From positions 1 through 29,219 of the forward strand of contig CAJMBP010000012.1 in NCBI GenBank assembly GCA_905211675.1: a stretch of DNA of 29,219 nt, written 5' to 3'. How positions within the stretch are numbered: position 1 is the first letter of the stretch; each line of letters begins with the position of its first letter. This document shows positions 23,330 to 29,219 of this stretch, one piece after another. A program made the translations under genes and the position numbers. Below the pieces are notes generated by a model. That model saw only the letters and a list, made by a program, of their open reading frames with translations, ran no database searches and had not been told where the DNA came from. The stretch comes from an uncultured Oscillospiraceae bacterium. GTDB lineage: Bacteria; Bacillota; Clostridia; Oscillospirales; Acutalibacteraceae.

Positions 23330-24685
23330 ATGGGTTTTAAAAAAGATTTTGTCTGGGGTGCCGCAACCGCATCTTATCAAATTGAAGGTGCATGGAATGA
23401 AGACGGAAAAGGCCTCAGTATTTGGGACGTTTTTTCGCATGAACCAAACAAAATTTGCGAGGGTCATACCGGCGATGTTGCGTGTGACCATTATCACAGA
23501 TATAAACAAGATGTAAAGCTTATGAAGCAGTTAGGCATTAAGGCATACCGTTTTTCAATCAGTTGGCCGCGGCTTATACCAAACGGCGTTGGCAAATTGA
23601 ATCCGAAAGGCGTTGAATTTTATTCAAATCTTATTGACGAATTGTTAGAAAACGGTATTGAGCCTTATATAACGCTTTTTCATTGGGATTATCCTTATGA
23701 GCTATATAAAAAAGGCGGTTGGCTCAATGATGACAGCGTTAATTGGTTCGCTGATTATGCAGCAAGGGTTGCGGAGCTATTTTCGGACAGAGTTAAAAAC
23801 TTTATAACCTTCAATGAGCCGCAGTGCTTTATCGGTGAGTCGTATCTCGGTGCTGCGCATGCTCCGGGGCTAAGAGTATCATATAAAGATGTTTTTCAAA
23901 TGTGCCATAATGTTCTTAAGGCACACGGTGCCGCGGTTATTGCTTTGCGAAAAAATGCAAAACAGCCTATAAAAATCGGTTATGCTCCTACCGGAACGGT
24001 TTGTTATCCTTCAAGCGAAAACGAGGCAGACATCGAAGCCGCCCGTAAGAATATGTTTAAATGCAACTATATTAACAATGGGGTAATGTGGAATATATCT
24101 TGGTGGAGCGACCCTGTAATTTTAGGCAAATATCCGCAGGACGGACTTGAACTCTATAAAGAATATCTCCCGGAAATTACCGATGAAGATATGAAGCTAA
24201 TAAATCAGCCGATAGATTTTTTCGGCAGTAACATTTATAACGGTGAAGAAGTAAAGTCCGACAGCAACGGCAATCCGGTTATCGTTGCTCGCAAAATAGG
24301 TCACGGTAAAACCGCAATTCAGTGGACTGTTACGCCTGAATCTTTGCGCTGGGGTCCGAGATTTTATTACGAAAGGTATAAATTACCTTTTTTTATAACT
24401 GAAAACGGTATGTCGGCTCATGATGTAGTTTCGCTTGACGGCAAAGTTCATGACCCTAATAGAATTGACTTTTTAAACCGTTATTTGATTGAACTTGAAA
24501 AAGCAACCGATGACGGTGTAGATATCGGCGGATATTTCCAATGGTCTTTTATGGACAATTTTGAATGGGCAAAGGGTTATACTGAGCGTTTTGGTTTGGT
24601 TTATGTTGATTATGAAACACAACAGCGTATTCCTAAAGATTCAGCTTATTGGTATAAAAATTGGATAGAAGAACATACAAATTAA
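23330..24685 (+). CDS. bglA: Glycoside hydrolase family 1 beta-glucosidase
   Basis: Retaining GH1 enzyme expected to hydrolyse beta-glucosides or related disaccharides such as cellobiose in the cytoplasm. The 451-residue length is typical and there is no signal peptide. It opens with FVWGAATASYQIEGAW. The acid/base is Glu163 in TFNEP and the nucleophile is Glu358 in ITENG. WSFMDNFEWAKGYTERFGLVYVD closes the barrel. Exact sugar specificity, including 6-phospho substrates, cannot be read from the motifs. The start at ATG 23330 follows TAGGTGAT; an upstream in-frame start at 23258 would precede the promoter's -10 box. No transporter or sugar regulator is nearby; typA follows after 22 bases. Confidence 0.94.
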   Translation: MGFKKDFVWGAATASYQIEGAWNEDGKGLSIWDVFSHEPNKICEGHTGDVACDHYHRYKQDVKLMKQLGIKAYRFSISWPRLIPNGVGKLNPKGVEFYSNLIDELLENGIEPYITLFHWDYPYELYKKGGWLNDDSVNWFADYAARVAELFSDRVKNFITFNEPQCFIGESYLGAAHAPGLRVSYKDVFQMCHNVLKAHGAAVIALRKNAKQPIKIGYAPTGTVCYPSSENEADIEAARKNMFKCNYINNGVMWNISWWSDPVILGKYPQDGLELYKEYLPEITDEDMKLINQPIDFFGSNIYNGEEVKSDSNGNPVIVARKIGHGKTAIQWTVTPESLRWGPRFYYERYKLPFFITENGMSAHDVVSLDGKVHDPNRIDFLNRYLIELEKATDDGVDIGGYFQWSFMDNFEWAKGYTERFGLVYVDYETQQRIPKDSAYWYKNWIEEHTN

Positions 24686-24707
24686 CTTAAACATAGGGGA
24701 CTTATAA

Positions 24708-26537
24708 ATGGCACTTGAAAAAAGAGAAAATATACGTAATGTTGCGATAATAGCGCATGTTGACCACGGTAAAACAACACTTGTCGATCAACTGCTTCGA
24801 CAAAGCGGCACATTTCGCGAAAATGAGTCGGTAGAAGAGCGCGTTATGGACTCAAATGACCTTGAACGCGAAAGAGGCATAACAATACTTTCAAAAAACA
24901 CAAGCGTTATGTATAACGGTGTTAAAATTAACATTATCGATACTCCGGGACATGCCGACTTCGGCGGTGAGGTAGAACGCATTTTACAAATGGTTGACGG
25001 CGTCTTACTGCTTGTAGATGCTTTCGAAGGCTGTATGCCGCAAACGCGTTTTGTGCTTAAAAAAGCATTGGCGCTCGGTAAAAAAGCGGTAGTTGTGATA
25101 AATAAAATTGACCGGCCTATGGCGCGTCCTATTGAGGTTGTAGACGAGGTTTTAGATTTGTTTATTGAACTTGGCGCCGATGAGGACCAGATCGAATTTC
25201 CGGTTGTTTTCGCATCGGGCCGTGACGGATATGCCACCTATGCTCCCGATATTCAGGGCACCGATATGAAGCCCTTGTTTGAAGAAATTGTAAAAGAAAT
25301 TGAACCTCCTACCGGCGATAGCGAAGCGCCGTTACAAATTTTGTTTACCAACATTGAATATGACGATTATATCGGCAGAATAGGTGTAGGCAGAGTAATC
25401 AGAGGCAGTGTAAATGTAGGGCAAGCCGTTGCCCTTTGCCACAAAGACGGCACAAGTTCAAGGGTAAAAATTGCAAAACTGTTTATGTATCAGGGCTTAA
25501 AACGTACCGAGGTTGAAACTGCTTCTGTGGGTGATATAATTCAGGTTGCAGGCATAAACGAGCTTGAAATAGGTGAGACTGCCTGCGACACGGAGTGTAT
25601 AGATCCTTTGCCGTTTGTAAAAATTGACGAGCCGACTTTGGCAATGAATTTTATGGTTAACAATTCACCCTTTGCCGGTAAAGAGGGTAAATTTGTCACC
25701 TCGCGCAATTTGCGTGAACGCCTTTTTAAAGAGGTGCTTACAAATGTAAGCCTTCGTGTCGAGGAAACAGATAGTGCCGACACCTTTAAGGTTTCGGGCA
25801 GGGGCGAGCTTCACCTTTCAATACTTATCGAAACCATGCGCCGTCAGGGTTACGAATTTCAGGTTTCACAGCCGAGTGTTATTTACAAGCATGATGAAAA
25901 CGGTAAACTGTTAGAACCTATCGAGCTTCTTATGATTGAAGTTCCCGAACAGTATGTCGGCGCCGTTATGGAGCGTCTCGGCACACGCCATGCCGAGCTT
26001 CAGAATATGGGCACCCGTGAAGGCGGTATGTCTCACCTTGAATTTTTAATACCTGCAAGAGGTCTGCTCGGTTACCGTTCACAGTTTATGACCGATACCA
26101 ACGGTAACGGAATTATGAATCACATTTTTAACGGTTATGAAGAATACAAGGGTGATATAGAGCAACGCAACACAGGCTCGATTATTGTTCACGAAACGGG
26201 CGAGAGCACGGCTTACGGCCTGTTCAACACCCAAAGCCGCGGCAGATTGTTTATCGGGCCGGGTGTTCCCGTTTACGAAGGTATGGTAATAGGCGAAAGC
26301 CCCAAAAGTGAGGATATTGTTTGCAATGTTTGCAAGGCAAAGCACCTTACCAATACCCGCGCTTCGGGTTCGGACGATGCGTTAAAGCTTGTACCACCTT
26401 CAATTATGAGCCTTGAGCAGTCGCTTGATTTTATCAAAGCCGATGAGCTTGTCGAAGTAACACCTAAAAGTATTCGTATCCGCAAACGGATTCTTAACAA
26501 GGAATTGCGTATGAAGCACGAGGCTAAAAACCGTTGA
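24708..26537 (+). CDS. typA: Ribosome-associated translational GTPase TypA/BipA
   Basis: EF-G-like GTPase involved in 50S assembly and growth under stress or low temperature. The 609-residue protein has G1 AHVDHGKTT (from residue 16), switch I RERGITI, G3 DTPGH and G4 NKID. Beta-barrel and EF-G-like domains follow, and the BipA-specific C-terminal domain contains ARGLLGYRSQFMTDTNGNGIMNHIF. GGGG lies 9 bases upstream of the ATG. No terminator separates it from bglA, so the two likely share a transcript. Its TGA overlaps the next start as TGATG. Confidence 0.97.
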   Translation: MALEKRENIRNVAIIAHVDHGKTTLVDQLLRQSGTFRENESVEERVMDSNDLERERGITILSKNTSVMYNGVKINIIDTPGHADFGGEVERILQMVDGVLLLVDAFEGCMPQTRFVLKKALALGKKAVVVINKIDRPMARPIEVVDEVLDLFIELGADEDQIEFPVVFASGRDGYATYAPDIQGTDMKPLFEEIVKEIEPPTGDSEAPLQILFTNIEYDDYIGRIGVGRVIRGSVNVGQAVALCHKDGTSSRVKIAKLFMYQGLKRTEVETASVGDIIQVAGINELEIGETACDTECIDPLPFVKIDEPTLAMNFMVNNSPFAGKEGKFVTSRNLRERLFKEVLTNVSLRVEETDSADTFKVSGRGELHLSILIETMRRQGYEFQVSQPSVIYKHDENGKLLEPIELLMIEVPEQYVGAVMERLGTRHAELQNMGTREGGMSHLEFLIPARGLLGYRSQFMTDTNGNGIMNHIFNGYEEYKGDIEQRNTGSIIVHETGESTAYGLFNTQSRGRLFIGPGVPVYEGMVIGESPKSEDIVCNVCKAKHLTNTRASGSDDALKLVPPSIMSLEQSLDFIKADELVEVTPKSIRIRKRILNKELRMKHEAKNR

Positions 26538-27439
26538 TGAATTATGTAATACTTGATATGGAATGGGACAGTGTCTATCATAAGCTTTATAAGCGGTTCA
26601 TAAACCAAATTTTGCAGATAGGCGCAGTTAAATTAGATGAAAAATTCAATATTGTTGATATTTTTGATGTTACGGTAAAATCTTCGGTAAGTAAAAAGGT
26701 AACAAAGCGGTTTAGCGAGCTTACCGGCATTACCAAAGAAATGATGCTTGACGGTATTCCGCTTAACGAGGCTGTTTCTCGCTATAATAATTGGTTGGGC
26801 GATGACACCGTAACAATTACATGGAGCAATTCCGACCTATACACCATTGCCGAAAATGAAAAATATTTACTCAAAAATCAAAAGTTTAAGATTGACAAAT
26901 ATTTAGATTTGCAAAAATTCATTCAAGGCGAACTGCGTTTGTTGGGGTATGAATCAAATTCACAGATTTCTTTGGCAAATGCCGCCGAAATTTTAGGTAT
27001 TACTACCGACAGATACGATCTGCATACCGCAAAGGACGACAGCCTGCTTTGTGCGGCATTGCTTAAAAAGCATTATAATGCTCCTGCTTTTGAGGGGCTT
27101 ATTAAAGATACCTCCGACCCCGAATTTTATAATCGGATGTACTTTAAAGCTTATTACATAAGCGACATAAATGACAGGCTTATTGACAAAGAAACTCTTA
27201 AATTTCACTGTGAAAATTGCTCAAACGAGATGACAAGACAGTCAAAATGGCGTTACCGCAACAATTGGTTCAGCGCGAATTTTATATGCAAATCCTGCAA
27301 TAAAAAGCATGTGTGCCGCGTCAGTTTCAAAAAGACCTACGATAACCTGATTGTGAAACGCAGAATTTTAGAACCGAAGCTGCCCGAAAATAATAAGGAG
27401 AATGCCGATGCTCTGCAACCAATGCCCACGACGGTGTAA
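26537..27439 (+). CDS. DEDDh-family 3'-5' exonuclease-like protein with C-terminal zinc ribbon
   Basis: A 300-residue protein whose N-terminal 190 residues resemble the RNase T/KapD/DnaQ exonuclease fold. Visible are the DxE motif Asp7-Glu9 (YVILDMEWD), the second aspartate region around TWSNSDLYTIAEN, and the final His163-x4-Asp168 (LHTAKDDS), consistent with a complete active site. A C-terminal region (about 220-265) carries two CxxC pairs, Cys225/Cys228 and Cys251/Cys254, likely one zinc ribbon. Whether the substrate is RNA or DNA is not decidable here. ATG 26537 overlaps the typA stop, suggesting coupling. Its end overlaps the next gene by 32 bases. Confidence 0.82.
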   Translation: MNYVILDMEWDSVYHKLYKRFINQILQIGAVKLDEKFNIVDIFDVTVKSSVSKKVTKRFSELTGITKEMMLDGIPLNEAVSRYNNWLGDDTVTITWSNSDLYTIAENEKYLLKNQKFKIDKYLDLQKFIQGELRLLGYESNSQISLANAAEILGITTDRYDLHTAKDDSLLCAALLKKHYNAPAFEGLIKDTSDPEFYNRMYFKAYYISDINDRLIDKETLKFHCENCSNEMTRQSKWRYRNNWFSANFICKSCNKKHVCRVSFKKTYDNLIVKRRILEPKLPENNKENADALQPMPTTV

Positions 27440-28283
27440 CGCCCTTCGTACCGAAAAAGAAAATATCGGCGGCGTATGCCGTATGCCCGAAACCGCGCAT
27501 ATAGCCCGAGCGGCGCTTCATTTTTGGGAAGAACCTTCTATAAGCGGCACAAACGGTTCGGGCACGGTCTTTTTCAGCGGGTGTTCATTGCATTGTGCTT
27601 TTTGCCAAAACAACGACATAAGCCTTAAAAACAAGGGTAGGGCGGTGTCGTCTGCCACGCTTGCCGAAATTTTCAAAAGGCTTGAGGGCGAGGGCGCGCA
27701 CAATATCAACCTTGTAACGCCCACGCATTATGTTCACAGCATATTAAATGCCCTTGATATTTACAAGCCAAAAATTCCTATTGTGTACAACTCGGGCGGT
27801 TATGAAAATGTTGAAACACTCAAAATATTACAAGACTATGTTGATATATATTTAATCGATTTCAAATATATAGACAGCAATAAATCAAGCCTTTATTCTA
27901 ACGCTCCCGACTATCCCGATGTTTGCAAATCGGCATTGCTTGAAGCGTACAGGCAGCACAGTAACTGCGTATTTAAAAACGGTATTATGCAAGGCGGAAT
28001 TATTGTAAGGCATCTTCTTATGCCTCAGGCAACACGCGACGCAATTGCGATTTTTGATTGGGTAAGGAATAATATGCCTAATTCTTACTTCAGCCTAATG
28101 AGCCAATATTTGCCACTCGGAGCGGCCGAAAAAATGCCTGTTATTAACCGCAAAATAACGTCGCGTGAATACAAAAAACTTACAGACTATATTTTAAACA
28201 GCGGTTTTTACAACTGTTATATTCAAGAGCTTTCAAGCGCCGACAAGGGCTTTATACCCGATTTTGACTTTACGGGTATTTAA
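27408..28283 (+). CDS. Radical SAM protein of the PflX/COG1313 type
   Basis: A 291-residue radical SAM protein. The N-terminal cysteines Cys3, Cys6, Cys10 and Cys24 could bind a second cluster or zinc. HFWEEPSISGTNGSGTVFFSGC leads to the cluster motif Cys59-x3-Cys63-x2-Cys66 (CSLHCAFC). NLVTPTHYVHSIL and IVYNSGGYENVE are family hallmarks. Relatives are annotated as pyruvate formate-lyase activating enzyme-like, but no formate-lyase or glycyl-radical enzyme is present in the window and the substrate is unknown. ATG 27408 is chosen over 27402 because AAGGAG at 27395-27400 is 7 bases away. No terminator hairpin is visible in the 14 bases before the convergent sigK. Confidence 0.86.
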   Translation: MLCNQCPRRCNALRTEKENIGGVCRMPETAHIARAALHFWEEPSISGTNGSGTVFFSGCSLHCAFCQNNDISLKNKGRAVSSATLAEIFKRLEGEGAHNINLVTPTHYVHSILNALDIYKPKIPIVYNSGGYENVETLKILQDYVDIYLIDFKYIDSNKSSLYSNAPDYPDVCKSALLEAYRQHSNCVFKNGIMQGGIIVRHLLMPQATRDAIAIFDWVRNNMPNSYFSLMSQYLPLGAAEKMPVINRKITSREYKKLTDYILNSGFYNCYIQELSSADKGFIPDFDFTGI

Positions 28284-28297
28284 TTGAACCGCTGCTT

Positions 28298-28981
28298 TTA
28301 GGTGATTTTCTTTCTCAATTTGTTAAGCGCCGCCGTTTCGATTCGTGATACATAACTGCGTGAAATACCTAATTTTTTTGCGATTTCCCGTTGAGTAAGT
28401 TCGGTTTCGCCGTTCAGGCCGTATCGCATATTTATGATTTGAGTTTCCCGACTGTCGAGCGTGCTGTCAAAGACTTCACGAAGCCTTTGAATTTTCAGTT
28501 TTGTATCTATCTCATCTTCAATATTGCTTTCATCGGCAATTATATCTATAAGCGTTAAAACATTTCCGTTTTTATCTGTGTCTATGGGGTCGCTTATGTA
28601 AACATCGTGCGATGTCTTTTTAATGTTTCTGAAATGCATTAAAATTTCGTTTTCAATGCAGCGTGCGGCGTATGTTGCGAACCGTATTTTTTTATCGGGT
28701 TTAAAGGTGTTTACTGCTTTAATAAGCCCTATTGTACCAATAGAAATAAGATCATCCTGCTCACAGTTTACCGTATAATATTTTTTTACAATGTGCGCCA
28801 CAAGCCTCAAATTATGCTCTATAAGCTTGTTTTTTGCGTTTGTGTCGCCCTGTTCTTTAAGTCTTAAAAGCTCTTGTTCACGCTTAGAAGACAGTGGCGG
28901 GGGAAACGCCCCCGCGCCTTTTACATGCAAGGCAAGGTAAAATATGTGCGATATTATTTGCGAAATCAGTTCTAAAAGCAT
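28298..28981 (-). CDS. sigK: Sporulation sigma factor SigK (pro-sigma-K, uninterrupted)
   Basis: Late mother-cell sigma factor. It has 227 residues from the ATG at 28981, preceded by GGAGAG with 6-base spacing. The first about 20 residues (MLLELISQIISHIFYLALHV) are hydrophobic, like the inhibitory pro-sequence removed by SpoIVFB. Region 2 contains IEHNLRLVAHIVKKYY, DLISIGTIGLIKAV and FATYAARCIENEILMH; region 4 ends in TQREIAKKLGISRSYVSRIE. The gene is continuous, unlike the skin-interrupted sigK of some Bacillus and Clostridioides. The frame is open to 29143, but that extension crosses the divergent riboswitch promoter and has no ribosome site. No clear sigma-E promoter was found. Confidence 0.95.
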   Translation of the reverse strand: MLLELISQIISHIFYLALHVKGAGAFPPPLSSKREQELLRLKEQGDTNAKNKLIEHNLRLVAHIVKKYYTVNCEQDDLISIGTIGLIKAVNTFKPDKKIRFATYAARCIENEILMHFRNIKKTSHDVYISDPIDTDKNGNVLTLIDIIADESNIEDEIDTKLKIQRLREVFDSTLDSRETQIINMRYGLNGETELTQREIAKKLGISRSYVSRIETAALNKLRKKIT

Positions 28982-29074
28982 AATACACTCTCCGTTTGGG
29001 TTATTTCGGCAAACTGTAACCGTTATATAAATATATGAAAAAATCGCTGAAATAATTTTATTTATTGAAAACGG

Positions 29075-29102
29075 TTGACTTTTAAATATTATGTAGTATA
29101 AT
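29075..29102 (+). promoter_or_regulatory. Sigma-A promoter of the riboswitch transcript
   Basis: TTGACT (29075-29080) and perfect TATAAT (29097-29102) with a 16-bp spacer. Transcription would begin near 29109, immediately before the aptamer. Confidence 0.85.
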
Positions 29103-29108
29103 AAAGTA

Positions 29109-29190
29109 AAATATTGGGTAAAGTTATCGAAAGGTAGCGGCACAAAGCTATGGGGCTAAAACATTTTTGTCATGCTTGCCAGGTTGCAGG
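29109..29190 (+). ncRNA. Cyclic-di-GMP-I (GEMM-I) riboswitch aptamer
   Basis: The order of conserved elements matches the class: GGGTAAA (29116-29122), a stem TTATC/GGTAG capped by a GAAA tetraloop (29129-29132), CACAAAGC (29141-29148), GGGGCTAA (29152-29159), a short second hairpin, then CATGCTTGCCAGGTTGC (29171-29187). The third G of GGG, equivalent to the G20 that contacts the ligand in the Vibrio Vc2 aptamer, is present, arguing for c-di-GMP rather than cGAMP. The usual GGACGCAAAG reads CGGCACAAAG here, a small divergence. The controlled gene lies past the window end. Confidence 0.9.
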
Positions 29191-29219
29191 TTTCTAATAA
29201 AATTGCAACCTGTTTTTTT
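29180..29219 (+). terminator. Riboswitch expression platform: intrinsic terminator
   Basis: A perfect 9-bp stem (29180-29188 with 29204-29212) followed by seven T residues to the window end. Its 5' arm CAGGTTGCA overlaps the 3' end of the aptamer, so the two folds should compete. Confidence 0.92.

Noticed and set aside
29000..29040. Possible sigma-E or sigma-K promoter for sigK
   Set aside because: CATATATTTA on the minus strand resembles part of the consensus, but no partner element is at the right distance.
28982..29143. N-terminal extension of sigK by 54 codons
   Set aside because: It crosses the divergent promoter and riboswitch, and the ribosome site GGAGAG lies before ATG 28981.

Overview
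The window looks like chromosomal core sequence from a low-GC, spore-forming member of the Clostridia, probably a gut Oscillospirales/Ruminococcaceae-type organism. The support is AT-rich DNA, classical AGGAGG ribosome sites, TTGACA/TATAAT promoters with 17-bp spacers, a Firmicutes-type yicC-remA-gmk-rpoZ...prkC-rsgA gene order, and the sporulation genes spo0A and sigK. The lineage is inferred from gene content; there is no rRNA here to confirm it. Every gene is ordinary in composition, and I see no insertion sequence, prophage, CRISPR array or toxin-antitoxin module.

Layout. (1) 1-1725: the 3' part of clpP and complete clpX, closed by a terminator. (2) 1750-2075: tRNA-Gly(TCC) on the minus strand with its own promoter, divergent from the next operon. 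(3) 2047-18003: a very long apparently single transcription unit, yicC-remA-gmk-rpoZ-priA-def-fmt-rsmB-rlmN-prpC-prkC-rsgA-comEC-holA-rnmV-WYL regulator. Many genes overlap or touch, and I found no internal terminator. It follows the Bacillus yloC-rsgA order but lacks coaBC, rpe and thiN at their usual places and continues into a truncated comEC, holA and RNase M5. (4) 18018-19943: rpsB-tsf with a 125-nt structured leader and a terminator. (5) 19944-21926: spo0A on plus, facing a minus-strand lone Hpt phosphotransfer protein, tRNA-Gly(CCC) and tRNA-Leu(TAA). (6) 21888-28283: mtaB (minus) diverging from bglA-typA-exonuclease-PflX-like radical SAM (plus). (7) 28298-29219: sigK (minus), and divergent from it a promoter, a cyclic-di-GMP-I (GEMM-I) riboswitch and an overlapping intrinsic terminator, whose target gene lies beyond the window.

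The genes cover proteolysis (ClpXP), initiator methionine handling (Def, Fmt), ribosome and tRNA/rRNA maturation (RsmB, RlmN, RsgA, RNase M5, MtaB, TypA), replication restart and clamp loading (PriA, HolA), Ser/Thr phosphorylation (PrpC/PrkC) and sporulation control (Spo0A, SigK). No wholly new system is evident. The most interesting points are the riboswitch whose terminator overlaps its aptamer, the lone Hpt gene facing spo0A, the Lys-to-Arg change in the Spo0A receiver, the ComEC lacking its nuclease-like domain, and a pair of related hairpins trailing two tRNA genes that differ by compensatory changes.
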